The position numbers and the translations under genes were made by a program. A DNA stretch of 41,777 nt, taken from assembly GCA_023404345.1 (NCBI GenBank), contig JAEYCB010000020.1, positions 1 to 41,777 on the forward strand. The letters are read 5' to 3'. The notes beneath the pieces are model-generated. The model saw only the letters and a program-made list of their open reading frames with translations. It made no database searches and was not told the origin of the DNA. This DNA is from Bacillota bacterium (GTDB taxonomy: Bacteria > Bacillota > Clostridia > Christensenellales > Aristaeellaceae). This document shows, one piece after another, positions 7,557-15,850 of the stretch (position 1 is the stretch's first letter; each line of letters begins with the position of its first letter).

Positions 7557-8576
7557 ATGGCTGAAAATAACAAACTGCAAATCCGAAACAGCACGGTGGA
7601 TTTTCTTGTATTTACGAAGGATGCACATGAGGACGGCATTGAAGTTCGTGTGCAGGATCACGATGTTTGGCTGACGCAAAAAGCAATCGGTCAGCTTTTC
7701 GATGTGGACAGAAGCGTTGTTACAAAGCATTTGAAAAATGTTTATGAAAGCGGCGAGTTGTCCGAAAATTCAACTTGTGCAAATTTTGCACAAGTTGCGG
7801 ATAATGGAAAAACCTATCAATACAAGTTCTACTCTTTGTCTGCCATTATTGCCGTTGGTTATCGTATCAACTCCGGCAGGGCAACGCAGTTCAGACAGTG
7901 GGCAACTAAGGTACTGGACACCTTTACCAAGCAGGGATATGTTCTTGATAAGAGCAGATTGATTAACGGTCAGATTTTCGATGAGGACTATTTTGAGCAT
8001 CTGATTTCCGAGATTCAGGAAATTCGTGCCAGCGAACGCCGTTTTTATCAAAAAATCACGGACATCTATGCAACTGCTGTGGATTATACCGTTGACAGTC
8101 AGATTACACGGGATTTCTTTGCAACTGTACAAAATAAAATGCACTATGCCGTTCACGGCAATACTGCCGCAGAGGTCATTATGGCACGGGCAGACCACAC
8201 AAAAGAACATATGGGATTGACTTCATGGCGCAACGCTCCCGATGGGAAAATCGTAAAAGCTGACGTGTCGATTGCAAAGAATTACTTATCCAAGGGCGAA
8301 ATACAGGAACTGAATGAGATCGTCACGATGTATCTGGACTATGCCACAAGGCAGGCAAGACGGCACATCCCGATGACGATGGCAGATTGGGCTTCCAAAC
8401 TGGATGCGTTCCTGCAATTCAACGATGCAGATATTTTGCAAGATAAAGGCAAGGTTACTGCCGCAATCGCAAAAGCCTTTGCAGAAGGTGAATTTGAGCA
8501 GTATCGTGTCATTCAAGACCGTTTGTATCAGAGCGACTTTGATCGTCTTATTGCCAGCACGGAAGAAAATAACTGA
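7557..8576 (+). CDS. RhuM family protein
   Basis: A 339-residue protein with the RhuM pattern: WLTQKAIGQLFDVDRSVVTKHLKN (an HTH-like segment at about 39-62), YSLSAIIAVGYRINSGRATQFRQWA near 94-117, and a C-terminal HMGLTSW...YLSKGEIQELN segment near 215-255. RhuM was first described in Salmonella pathogenicity island 3 and is scattered among mobile elements; its biochemical role is unknown. Its position as last cargo gene suggests an accessory, possibly defence or interference, function, which is inference. A hairpin terminator follows. Confidence 0.85.
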   Translation: MAENNKLQIRNSTVDFLVFTKDAHEDGIEVRVQDHDVWLTQKAIGQLFDVDRSVVTKHLKNVYESGELSENSTCANFAQVADNGKTYQYKFYSLSAIIAVGYRINSGRATQFRQWATKVLDTFTKQGYVLDKSRLINGQIFDEDYFEHLISEIQEIRASERRFYQKITDIYATAVDYTVDSQITRDFFATVQNKMHYAVHGNTAAEVIMARADHTKEHMGLTSWRNAPDGKIVKADVSIAKNYLSKGEIQELNEIVTMYLDYATRQARRHIPMTMADWASKLDAFLQFNDADILQDKGKVTAAIAKAFAEGEFEQYRVIQDRLYQSDFDRLIASTEENN

Positions 8577-8585
8577 CCAAAGGGA

Positions 8586-8623
8586 AATGCCCGTTATCAG
8601 CCATACAGCCGATAACGGGCATT
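8586..8623. terminator. Bidirectional hairpin between rhuM and tnpV
   Basis: A perfect 13-bp stem (AATGCCCGTTATC with GATAACGGGCATT, 12-nt loop) lies between two convergent genes. There is no long T-run, but the position 10 nt after rhuM and 3 nt after tnpV supports a shared terminator. Confidence 0.65.
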
Positions 8624-8626
8624 CGA

Positions 8627-8998
8627 TTAAGCATATACAAGTTCGGTCAAGACGATTTCCTCCGCACGGTTGCGGATACTGTTTTTACGGCGTACCCATT
8701 CCATTTGATCAGCCGCTTTGAGTGCTTCGGTCACGCCCTTCTGCTCCGACATAACGGGCACGATGATTTCCATGCGCTCGTTGCAGGCTTGGTCGATTTC
8801 AGCTAAGTGCTTGAACAGCGTTCCCTCCAACACATAGTTGTTGTAGAGAATTTTTCGATGCTCTTTCAGATAGCTGCGGCGCATACGCCCGTATTTACCT
8901 ATCTGATATTTGTCGTCATCCGGCAAAACAAGGTTAGGGATGAAGTAATCGCCCACTTGACGGTATGTACCGCCCATTTCCTCAAATAGAGATTTCAT
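8627..8998 (-). CDS. TnpV family transposon-encoded protein
   Basis: A 123-residue protein starting MKSLFEEMGGTYRQVGDYFIP, with YGRMRRSYLKEHR and a C-terminal EWVRRKNSIRNRAEEIVL segment, matching TnpV of Tn4451-like elements. A clear SD (AAAAGGAGC) precedes the ATG. TnpV has no established function. It is the last intact gene before the element boundary. Confidence 0.82.
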   Translation of the reverse strand: MKSLFEEMGGTYRQVGDYFIPNLVLPDDDKYQIGKYGRMRRSYLKEHRKILYNNYVLEGTLFKHLAEIDQACNERMEIIVPVMSEQKGVTEALKAADQMEWVRRKNSIRNRAEEIVLTELVYA

Positions 8999-9161
8999 AG
9001 CATTTCAGCTCCTTTTGTGTTAATTTTCAGAGGTTATAAGGCTATTTTGACTCCTTTCCTATAACTGCTTTTCAATTCACCACAAATGAGCCGCAGTCAT
9101 ATGTATTAGGTGGCAGAAACCACCCTTTACATATTACATCTCAAGAGAAGTTGGCAGCATA

Positions 9162-9323
9162 AACTGCTATAATTTTTCAACAAAACAAGACTATGAAACC
9201 AACGAAGAAGCCTTGATATTGCTGGAATTGACGCTCGCGTGCGGCGCGCAAGCGCCGCCGAACGAGAACAGCAATACCAGCCAGATGGTCCGCACCATCA
9301 AGTACTTCGCGGAGCTGGGCTGA
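9162..9323 (+). pseudogene. 3' tail of an unrecognised host gene at the element boundary
   Basis: The 429 bases between tnpV and the SLOG gene hold only this. A reading frame open from 9090 to a stop at 9321-9323 ends with TNEEALILLELTLACG, a short spacer and MVRTIKYFAELG. It has no start codon until near the end. GC content rises sharply inside it, around 9185-9230. It looks like the C-terminus of a chromosomal gene cut by the element. I do not recognise the protein. Confidence 0.45.
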
Positions 9324-9389
9324 GAAGCGGTCTGAGCTGTTCACGCCTGTGGGCGCTGAATGGCTGCCATGAAAAAAAGCAAAAACTTT

Positions 9390-9424
9390 CCCCCGCCTTT
9401 CCCATAGGAGAGGCGGGGGTTTTT
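9390..9424. terminator. GC-rich hairpin terminator
   Basis: CCCCCGCC (9390-9397) pairs with GGCGGGGG (9412-9419), followed by TTTTT on the plus strand; on the minus strand a T-run follows a 3-nt gap. It lies 4 nt past the stop of the minus-strand SLOG gene and 67 nt after the truncated host gene, so it can serve both directions. Confidence 0.8.
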
Positions 9425-9427
9425 GCC

Positions 9428-9895
9428 TTATTTGAAGAACAGCACGCGCGCGATGCGGCCCGTCTTGTGGGCATAGGCCAGCGTGCCTGCGGTACCGCCG
9501 CGACCGCGCCCGTCATAGACCGCGATCACGAGCTGGGAGCGGTCCACCATGAAGCGGTTGCGATTTCGATAGACGCCGTCATGATAGTGCTCGCTGACGA
9601 CGTGGACCTCGGTGCAGGCGTCAAGCAGGGCGGAGGTTTCGGGGTCGGAGGCAAGGCGCTCGAAGCGTTGTCGGAAGGGAATGGCGGCCAACAGGTGAAG
9701 GCCGGGATGCTCGCATCCTTTTTGCGCCACCAGCCGTGCAAACAGCAAATCGATCCCTTCGGCAAAGCCGCTGAAAAAGGAATCATATCCCTCTGCGATG
9801 GCACGGTCGATCTCGGCAGATAACGCGGCGGTTATTTCGGGCAGCCTGTCGGCGGGGAGGTCGCGGTGGCCGGTGACGCAGCAGGTTTTGGACAT
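9428..9895 (-). CDS. SLOG family protein (YspA/DUF1273-like)
   Basis: A 155-residue Rossmann-like protein starting MSKTCCVTGHRDLP. SGFAEGIDLLFARLV near residues 42-56 is the glycine-rich segment of the SLOG (SMF/LOG-like) superfamily, and SQLVIAVYDGRGRGGTAGTLAYA near 119-141 is the second conserved loop. SLOG proteins bind or process nucleotides. The YspA subgroup occurs in Bacillota with unknown function; some relatives sense nucleotide signals in stress or defence. It appears to stand alone here, next to the element boundary. Confidence 0.75.
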   Translation of the reverse strand: MSKTCCVTGHRDLPADRLPEITAALSAEIDRAIAEGYDSFFSGFAEGIDLLFARLVAQKGCEHPGLHLLAAIPFRQRFERLASDPETSALLDACTEVHVVSEHYHDGVYRNRNRFMVDRSQLVIAVYDGRGRGGTAGTLAYAHKTGRIARVLFFK

Positions 9896-10045
9896 GGGAA
9901 TTCCTCCAATGTTCAGTAAGAACTTCTGTGACGTTTATTTTAATAGAATTAATCTTTTATGTCAATCGAAATAAAGAAATAATGTTTGTGAATGCAGCTC
10001 TCTTATCAGATACAATCTATTACATAAAGAAAGGGGGCGATAGGC

Positions 10046-10363
10046 GTGCGATATGAAGAGTTTCTTCCTCAGCGGCTTACGCAGCTGAGAATGCAGAAAA
10101 ACGTTTCTGCACGCGATATGTCCCTCTCTCTGGGACAGGCCAACAATTACATCAACTCCATCGAAAACCGGAAGGCGCTTCCCTCCATGCAGTCCTTTTT
10201 CTACATCTGCGAATATCTGGACGTCACACCGCAGGAGTTTTTCGATGAGGGCAACGCCTGCCCTGCGCGCCTGCGCGAGCTGGTGGACGAGGCCAAAGAA
10301 CTCGACGAAACTGCCCTTACCCATATTCTGGCCCTGATGCAGGAGCTTAACGCTAGGCGTTGA
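10046..10363 (+). CDS. XRE family helix-turn-helix regulator
   Basis: A 105-residue protein starting at GTG, with AAAGGGGGC about 8 nt upstream. Residues 8-65 form a Cro/CI-type HTH (RLTQLRMQKNVSARDMSLSL, then NNYINSIENRKALPSMQSF) followed by a FFYICEYLDVTPQEFF helix. The C-terminal 35 residues are probably a dimerisation helix. It ends 12 nt before the glycine-operon promoter, but the riboswitch seems to control that operon; a link with the SLOG gene upstream is possible but not shown. Confidence 0.82.
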   Translation: MRYEEFLPQRLTQLRMQKNVSARDMSLSLGQANNYINSIENRKALPSMQSFFYICEYLDVTPQEFFDEGNACPARLRELVDEAKELDETALTHILALMQELNARR

Positions 10364-10375
10364 GCCCCTTTTTCA

Positions 10376-10404
10376 TTGACAAACGGAAGCGTTTTCGGTA
10401 CAAT
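10376..10404 (+). promoter_or_regulatory. Sigma-A promoter of the glycine cleavage operon
   Basis: A perfect -35 TTGACA (10376-10381), 17-bp spacer and -10 TACAAT (10399-10404). It starts just after the XRE gene stop and about 30 nt before the glycine riboswitch. Confidence 0.9.
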
Positions 10405-10435
10405 ACACTCAAACAAAGCCACAAGACATCGGATG

Positions 10436-10590
10436 AAGGGTTCGGGAGAGACCGGCATACCCGGCGCCGAAGGGGCGAAACTCTCAGGCAAAAAGACCGT
10501 ACCCCGACGAAGCTCTGGAAAGGGTTGCGCACCACCGAAGAAGCAATCCCGCCCCGGCGGGAGAATCTTTCAGGTCACAGGACAGAGGCG
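10436..10590 (+). promoter_or_regulatory. Tandem glycine riboswitch
   Basis: Two glycine aptamers in series. Aptamer I (about 10438-10504) has GGGAGAGAC, GCCGAAGGGGC and ACTCTCAGGCAAAA, with P1 formed by GGGTTCGG and CCGTACCC. Aptamer II (about 10511-10587) has CTCTGGAAAGGG, CACCGAAGAAGCA and GAATCTTTCAGGTCACAGGAC, with P1 from CTCTG (10513-10517) and CAGAG (10583-10587). These match the gcvT-leader family in which glycine binding turns the operon on. It precedes gcvT directly. Confidence 0.95.
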
Positions 10591-10615
10591 GCGGAAAGCC
10601 GTGCTCTGTTTTCTT
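10582..10615 (+). terminator. Riboswitch expression-platform terminator
   Basis: ACAGAG-g-CGGC pairs with GCCG-tg-CTCTGT around GGAAA, followed by TTTCTT. Its 5' strand (10583-10587) is also the 3' strand of P1 in aptamer II. Glycine binding should hold that strand in P1 and prevent the terminator, giving read-through into gcvT. Confidence 0.85.
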
Positions 10616-10656
10616 GGTTTGTCGGTTTTTTCACAAATTCAGAAGGGGGAATGACA

Positions 10657-11739
10657 ATGGACCTCAAAACGCCGCTGTATGACTGCCACGTGGCGCTGGA
10701 GGGACGCATGGTGCCCTTTGCGGGCTACGTGCTGCCGGTACAGTATCCCACAGGCGTGATTCGCGAGCATATGGCCGTGCGTGAAAACTGCGGCCTGTTT
10801 GACGTCTGCCATATGGGCGAGGTGCTTTACAAGGGACCCGACGCCCTGGCAAATTTGCAAAAGCTGCTTACCAACGACTTTTCCACCATGCGCGACGGCA
10901 AGGTGCGCTATAGCGTCATGTGCAATCCGAAGGGTGGCGTGGTGGACGATTTGATCGTCTACCGCTTCTCTCAGGACGCCTATTGGGTGGTGGTCAACGC
11001 AGCCAACCGCCACAAGGACGTAAACTGGATGCGCGAAAACCTCTTCGGCGACTGCGAGCTGACCGACATGAGCGACGAGGTGGCCCAGCTGGCCCTGCAG
11101 GGACCGAAGGCCGGGACCATCTTCGCCAAAGTCTGCGATCAAGAGCCGCCTACGGGCTACTATACGTTCATCCCGGAGATGACAGTGGCGGGGGTCAAAT
11201 GTCTTGTTTCTCGCACGGGCTACACCGGCGAGGACGGCTTCGAGCTCTACTGCGCCAATGCCGATGCGCCCGCTTTGTGGAATGCGCTGCTGGAAGCGGG
11301 GAAGGACGATGGGCTCATCCCCTGCGGCCTGGGTGCGCGCGACACGCTGCGGCTGGAGGCCGCCATGCCGCTCTACGGCCATGAGATGGACGATACCGTT
11401 ACCCCCTTTGAAACGGGCCTTGGCTGGGCGGTCAAGATGCACAAGGACGCTTTCATCGGTAAGGACGCGCTGGCAGGGAATGAGCAGCCTCCGCGCCGCC
11501 GCGTGGGAATCGAGATCACCGGGCGCGGTATCGCGCGCGAGCACTGCGACGTATATCTGGATGGAGAGAAGATAGGCGTTACCACCTCGGGCACGCATTG
11601 CCCCTATCTGGGCAAGGCCGTGGCCATGGCGCTCATCGACAGCCCTGCAGCGGAGGACGGCGCACTCACCGTGGACGTGCGCGGCCGCCGCATCGAGGCG
11701 AAATTCGTCCCCCTGCCTTTCTATCAGCGCAAGAAATAA
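10657..11739 (+). CDS. gcvT: Glycine cleavage system T protein (aminomethyltransferase)
   Basis: A 360-residue T protein. It takes the aminomethyl group on lipoyl-H protein, releases ammonia and passes the methylene group to tetrahydrofolate. It begins MDLKTPLYDCHVALEGRMVPFAG; GLFDVCHMGEV near 46-56 and FSTMRDGKVRYSVMCNPKGG (about 74-93) form the folate-binding part. TGYTGEDGFELYC near 186-198 and PCGLGARDTLRLEA are the later family signatures. The ATG at 10657 is correctly spaced from AAGGGGG, while ATG at 10651 is too close. A frame extension upstream through the riboswitch is not coding. First gene of the operon. Confidence 0.97.
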   Translation: MDLKTPLYDCHVALEGRMVPFAGYVLPVQYPTGVIREHMAVRENCGLFDVCHMGEVLYKGPDALANLQKLLTNDFSTMRDGKVRYSVMCNPKGGVVDDLIVYRFSQDAYWVVVNAANRHKDVNWMRENLFGDCELTDMSDEVAQLALQGPKAGTIFAKVCDQEPPTGYYTFIPEMTVAGVKCLVSRTGYTGEDGFELYCANADAPALWNALLEAGKDDGLIPCGLGARDTLRLEAAMPLYGHEMDDTVTPFETGLGWAVKMHKDAFIGKDALAGNEQPPRRRVGIEITGRGIAREHCDVYLDGEKIGVTTSGTHCPYLGKAVAMALIDSPAAEDGALTVDVRGRRIEAKFVPLPFYQRKK

Positions 11740-11763
11740 ACAATTCGTAAGGAGGAACCTGTC

Positions 11764-12138
11764 ATGAACATTCCCGCGGAGCTTCGTTACACCAAAACCC
11801 ATGAGTGGATCAAGGAAGAAAACGGCATCGTCACCGTCGGCCTGTCCGATTTTGCGCAGCAGGAGCTGGGCGATTTGGTGTTTGTGAACCTGCCCCAGGT
11901 GGGCGACGCGGTCACGGCGGGCGAGGCGTTTGCCGATGTGGAGTCCGTCAAGGCTGTGAGCGACGTGTATAGCCCCGTCACCGGCACCGTGTGCGAAATC
12001 AACGAGGCCCTGCTCGACACGCCCGAGAGCATCAACCAGGACCCCTACGGCGCATGGTTCATCCGCGTGGAGAATGTGACCGGGACCGTCGAGACCCTGT
12101 CCGCTGAGGAATACGAGGCCATGCCGAAGGAGGGCTGA
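11764..12138 (+). CDS. gcvH: Glycine cleavage system H protein
   Basis: A 124-residue lipoyl carrier protein that shuttles the aminomethyl and reducing equivalents among the P, T and L proteins. ELRYTKTHEW is near the N-terminus. The lipoylation site is Lys63 in DVESVKAVSDVYSP. NQDPYGAWFIRV is the conserved C-terminal part. It has a strong SD (AAGGAGG) and lies 24 nt after gcvT. LplA and Lpd further down would attach and reoxidise its lipoyl arm. Confidence 0.97.
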   Translation: MNIPAELRYTKTHEWIKEENGIVTVGLSDFAQQELGDLVFVNLPQVGDAVTAGEAFADVESVKAVSDVYSPVTGTVCEINEALLDTPESINQDPYGAWFIRVENVTGTVETLSAEEYEAMPKEG

Positions 12139-12142
12139 TTCC

Positions 12143-13462
12143 ATGGGCAGCTATGTACCCGTCACACCGGAGGAGCGCCGCGCGATGCTTGAACGCGTCG
12201 GCCTGCCTTCGGTGGAGGCGCTCTATGCCGATGTGCCGGAGGGCGTGCTCCTCAAGGAGCCGCCCACGTTCACCGGCGGTTTTTCGGAACTGGAAGTCCG
12301 CCGCCATATGGAAAGGCTGGCGGAGCAAAACCGCGTGTTCAGCACCGTTTTGCGCGGCGCGGGGGCCTATGACCACTACATCCCGGCTATCGTGCGCGCC
12401 ATCCCGTCCAAGGAGGCCTTTTTGACCGCTTACACGCCCTATCAGGCCGAGATCAGTCAGGGCCTCTTGCAGTCCATCTTTGAATATCAGACCATGATCT
12501 GCCGCCTCACCGGGATGGACGTGGCCAATGCCTCGGTCTATGACGGCGCGAGCGCGGCGGCGGAGGCGTGCGCCATGGTGCGCGAGCGCCGCCGCACGGT
12601 AACGCTGGTGTCGGCCTGCGCGCATCCGGACGTGATCGCCACCATCCGCACCTACTGCTGGGGGTCCAACCATGAAATGCGCCTCATCCCCGAAAAGGAC
12701 GGCGTGACGGATTTGGACGCTCTGCGTGATGCACTGGACGATCAGGTGAGCGGCGTGTACCTGGCTTCGCCCAACTTCTTGGGCGGGATCGAGGACGTGA
12801 GCGCCGCTGCGGAGATTTGCCATGCGGCGGGTGCAAAGCTCATCGTGGGCGCCAATCCCATGGCGCTGGCCCTTTTCAAGACCCCCGGCGAGGCGGGGGC
12901 CGACGTGTGCGTGGGCGATGGACAGCCGCTGGGCATGCCGCTGAGCTACGGCGGGCCGTATGTGGGCTTCATGGCCGCGCGCGCCGCGCTGATGCGCAAG
13001 CTTCCCGGCCGCATCGTGGGCCAGACCACCGACGTGGACGGAAAGCGCGCCTTTGTGCTTACCCTTCAGGCCCGCGAGCAGCACATCCGCCGCGAAAAGG
13101 CGGGCAGCAACATCTGCTCCAATCAGGCACTGTGCGCGCTCACGGCGGCGTGCTACCTGGGCGCGGTGGGCCCGGAGGGCCTTCGCGAAGTGGCCCGCCA
13201 GTGCTATGACAAGGCGCATTATTTTGCCGATAAGCTGGCCTCCATCGGCCTGCCCCGGCGCGAGAAGGGCCCGTTCTTCCACGAGTTCGCCACGGAGTGC
13301 CCGGGCGGCGCGGAGAAGATGCTGGTGGCGCTGGAGGAGCGCGACATCCTGGGCGGCCAGCCTCTGGGCGACGGCCGCGTGCTGTGGTGCGTGACGGAAA
13401 AGGCCGAGCGCAAGCGGCTGGATGAAGCCGTGGCCGTGATCCGGGAGGTGACGAACCTGTGA
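12143..13462 (+). CDS. gcvPA: Glycine dehydrogenase (decarboxylating) subunit 1
   Basis: A 439-residue N-terminal half of the split P protein of Bacillota and archaea. Together with GcvPB it decarboxylates glycine using PLP and transfers the aminomethyl group to GcvH. Family features: YVPVTPEERRAML at the start, PAIVRAIPSKEAFLTAYTPYQAEISQG near 80-110, NASVYDGASAAAEA near 130-145 and LGMPLSYGGPYVGF near 260-275. The start is 4 nt after gcvH. Its stop overlaps the gcvPB GTG start. Confidence 0.96.
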   Translation: MGSYVPVTPEERRAMLERVGLPSVEALYADVPEGVLLKEPPTFTGGFSELEVRRHMERLAEQNRVFSTVLRGAGAYDHYIPAIVRAIPSKEAFLTAYTPYQAEISQGLLQSIFEYQTMICRLTGMDVANASVYDGASAAAEACAMVRERRRTVTLVSACAHPDVIATIRTYCWGSNHEMRLIPEKDGVTDLDALRDALDDQVSGVYLASPNFLGGIEDVSAAAEICHAAGAKLIVGANPMALALFKTPGEAGADVCVGDGQPLGMPLSYGGPYVGFMAARAALMRKLPGRIVGQTTDVDGKRAFVLTLQAREQHIRREKAGSNICSNQALCALTAACYLGAVGPEGLREVARQCYDKAHYFADKLASIGLPRREKGPFFHEFATECPGGAEKMLVALEERDILGGQPLGDGRVLWCVTEKAERKRLDEAVAVIREVTNL

Positions 13463-14874
13463 AGCTGATCTTTGAACAGTCCCATCCAGGACACAGAAGC
13501 CATTTCCTGCCCGCCTCGGACGTGCCCGCCGCGGCGCTGCCGGAGGAGCTTGAGCGAGAGTCCGCGCTCGATTTGCCGGAGCTGACCGAAAGCGAGCTGG
13601 CCCGCCACTATGAGGCGCTGGCGCAGCAGGTGCATGGCGTGAACAAGGGCTTCTATCCCCTCGGAAGCTGCACCATGAAATACAATCCCCGCATCGACGA
13701 GGACGCGGCGGCCTTGCCGGGCTTTACCGGCGTGCATCCGCTCCAGTCCGAAACGACCTCCCGCGGCTGCCGCGAGGTGCTGCGTCAGGCCGAGGAGCGC
13801 CTGACCGCCATCACCGGCATGGACCGCATGACCTTCCAGCCCGCCGCGGGCGCGCATGGCGAGTACATGGGCCTGTTGCTCATCAAGGCATACCATGAGC
13901 GCCGGGGCGACAAGGCCCGCACCAAGGTGCTTGTGCCCGACTCGGCGCACGGCACCAACCCTGCCAGCGCGGCCATGTGCGGCTATCAGGTCGTGAGCAT
14001 CCCCAGCGACGCAAACGGGCTGGTGGATCTGGAAAAGCTGCGGGAAGCCGCGGGCCCCGATACGGCGGCCCTCATGCTGACCAACCCCAACACCGTGGGC
14101 CTGTTTGACCCCAACATCCTGCAAATCACCCGCATCGTGCATGAGGTGGGCGGCCTGTGCTACTACGACGGCGCGAACCTCAACGCCGTCATGGGCTGGG
14201 CGCGCCCCGGCGACATGGGCTTTGACGTGGTGCATCTGAACCTGCACAAGACCTTCGCTACCCCGCACGGCGGCGGCGGCCCGGGCTCCGGCCCCGTGGG
14301 CTGCAAAGCGTTTTTGGCGGGCTTCCTGCCCGGCAGCGCGCTGGCCACGGGCGACGAGGCCCCCTGCCAGGTGCGTGCTTTCCACGGCAACTTCCTCGTG
14401 GTGGTCAAGGCGCTTGCCTATCTGGACACGCTGGGCGGCGAAGGCATCCGCGAGGCGGCCGCGCAGGCTGTGCTCAATGCCAACTATCTCATGTGCCTGC
14501 TGCGCGACGGCGGCTATCCAATGGCCTATAACCATCCCTGCATGCACGAGTTCGTCATCACGCTGGAGAAACTCAAGCACGAGAAGGATGTCTCCGCGCT
14601 GGATGTGGCCAAGGCGCTGCTGGACCATGGCATGCACCCGCCGACAATGTACTTCCCGCTGATCGTGCATGAGGCGCTGATGGTGGAGCCGACGGAGACC
14701 GAGAGCAAGGAGTCGCTGGAAGCCGCCGCGGAGAGCTATCTCGCGGTGATGGCCGAGGCCAACGAAAACCCGGCGGATATGCACAGCCGTCCGCTGCATA
14801 CCTATGTGCGCCGGCTGGACGAGGTGACTGCGGCGCGCAATCCCATTGTCAAGTATGAAGCTCCTTCTGCTTGA
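13459..14874 (+). CDS. gcvPB: Glycine dehydrogenase (decarboxylating) subunit 2
   Basis: A 471-residue PLP-binding half of the split P protein. It starts at GTG overlapping the gcvPA stop by 4 nt. YPLGSCTMKYNPR is near 66-78, PDSAHGTNPASA near 160-171, DGANLNA at 237-243, and the PLP lysine is Lys264 in NLHKTFATPHGGGGPGSGP. The heterotetramer with GcvPA is the normal form in Clostridia. The downstream lplA start lies inside this gene, so the two are translationally coupled. Confidence 0.96.
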   Translation: MKLIFEQSHPGHRSHFLPASDVPAAALPEELERESALDLPELTESELARHYEALAQQVHGVNKGFYPLGSCTMKYNPRIDEDAAALPGFTGVHPLQSETTSRGCREVLRQAEERLTAITGMDRMTFQPAAGAHGEYMGLLLIKAYHERRGDKARTKVLVPDSAHGTNPASAAMCGYQVVSIPSDANGLVDLEKLREAAGPDTAALMLTNPNTVGLFDPNILQITRIVHEVGGLCYYDGANLNAVMGWARPGDMGFDVVHLNLHKTFATPHGGGGPGSGPVGCKAFLAGFLPGSALATGDEAPCQVRAFHGNFLVVVKALAYLDTLGGEGIREAAAQAVLNANYLMCLLRDGGYPMAYNHPCMHEFVITLEKLKHEKDVSALDVAKALLDHGMHPPTMYFPLIVHEALMVEPTETESKESLEAAAESYLAVMAEANENPADMHSRPLHTYVRRLDEVTAARNPIVKYEAPSA

Positions 14875-15826
14875 GACCAGCAGCACCGACCCCTACCGCA
14901 ACCTTGCGCTGGAGGAGCACCTGCTTTCCTGCGTGCGGGAGGATGAGGCCCTTCTCTACCTGTGGCAGAACGACCACACGGTGGTGATCGGCCAAAACCA
15001 GAATGCATTGCGTGAGGTGAATCTTGCGCGGCTGAGGATGGACGGCGGGCATTTGGCCCGCCGCCTTTCCGGGGGCGGGGCAGTGTATCACGACTTGGGA
15101 AACCTGAACTTTACCTTTATTTTGCCTAAAGTGGCCTATGATCTCACGCGCCAGACGCGCGTGATCCTTGAGGCGGCGCGCCTGTTGGGTGCGCCGGCCG
15201 AGGCATCGGGCCGAAATGATATCCTCGCCGGCGGCCGCAAGTTCTCCGGCAATGCCTACTACCGCCGGGGCGAAACGTGGTATCATCACGGCACGCTGCT
15301 GCTGGACTCCGACCTCGACGCGCTGGGGCGCTACCTCAACGTGTCCCCGGAAAAGCTGGCAGCACGGGGCGTGGCTTCGGTTCGCAGCCGCGTGTGCAAC
15401 CTGCGCGAATGTGCGCCGGGTGCGACCGTGGAGGCGGCACGCCGGGCCATGGCCGTCGCCTTTTCGACGGTCTATGGTGAAAGAGTGGAGCTGTTTGACC
15501 AAAACCGAATCCAGAATGACGATACTGTGGAGATTGAACGGAGGATATCATCGGAAAAATACCTGATAGGGGAGAATTGCCCCTTTTCACTTTCGCTTCA
15601 GCGCCGCTTCGCATGGGGCGGGCTTGAGCTCGCGCTGAATGTGCGCGCGGGCTGCGTGGCGGAATGTCGCGCGTATTCGGACGCGATGGAGGAAAGCGAG
15701 ATCGCCTCTTTGCCCGCCCGCCTGACGGGCTGCGCCGTGGACGGCGCGGCCTTTGCGAAGGCGCTTGCAGGCTGGGGCGCGGAGGACATGAGGCGCGATG
15801 TGCTGGACATGCTCATGGAGCTGTGA
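14855..15826 (+). CDS. lplA: Lipoate-protein ligase A
   Basis: A 323-residue ligase that activates free lipoate with ATP and attaches it to GcvH. RRLSGGGAVYHDLGN (69-83) is the lipoate/AMP-binding motif. GRND (119-122) and GRKFSGNA (127-134, with catalytic Lys129) complete the site, and YHHGTLLLD follows. The C-terminal accessory domain (about 235-323) is present. The ATG at 14855 lies 20 nt inside the end of gcvPB; a TTG three codons earlier is less likely. Its place here lets GcvH be lipoylated from scavenged lipoate; no lipA/lipB genes are in the window. Confidence 0.95.
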   Translation: MKLLLLETSSTDPYRNLALEEHLLSCVREDEALLYLWQNDHTVVIGQNQNALREVNLARLRMDGGHLARRLSGGGAVYHDLGNLNFTFILPKVAYDLTRQTRVILEAARLLGAPAEASGRNDILAGGRKFSGNAYYRRGETWYHHGTLLLDSDLDALGRYLNVSPEKLAARGVASVRSRVCNLRECAPGATVEAARRAMAVAFSTVYGERVELFDQNRIQNDDTVEIERRISSEKYLIGENCPFSLSLQRRFAWGGLELALNVRAGCVAECRAYSDAMEESEIASLPARLTGCAVDGAAFAKALAGWGAEDMRRDVLDMLMEL

Positions 15827-15850
15827 GCGCCGCGCGGACGGGAGGAACGC

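Larger units (their letters stand above)
1..9180. mobile_element. Integrative/conjugative element, partial (one end)
   Basis: This block carries conjugation genes (VirD4 coupling protein, PcfB), a DUF6017 replication-like gene, a serine recombinase fragment, TnpW, TnpV and cargo genes, a set typical of clostridial conjugative transposons. Base composition is clearly lower in GC than everything after about 9.2 kb. The right boundary is placed by the composition shift and by the appearance of a host gene tail; no attachment-site repeat could be identified because the other end is outside the window. The truncated recombinase suggests the element may not be able to excise by its own enzyme, unless another integrase lies to the left. 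Confidence 0.8.

Noticed and set aside
10360..10656. In-frame extension of gcvT upstream to 10360
   Set aside because: It would translate the promoter and riboswitch; the real start has a correctly spaced SD and the family's normal N-terminus.
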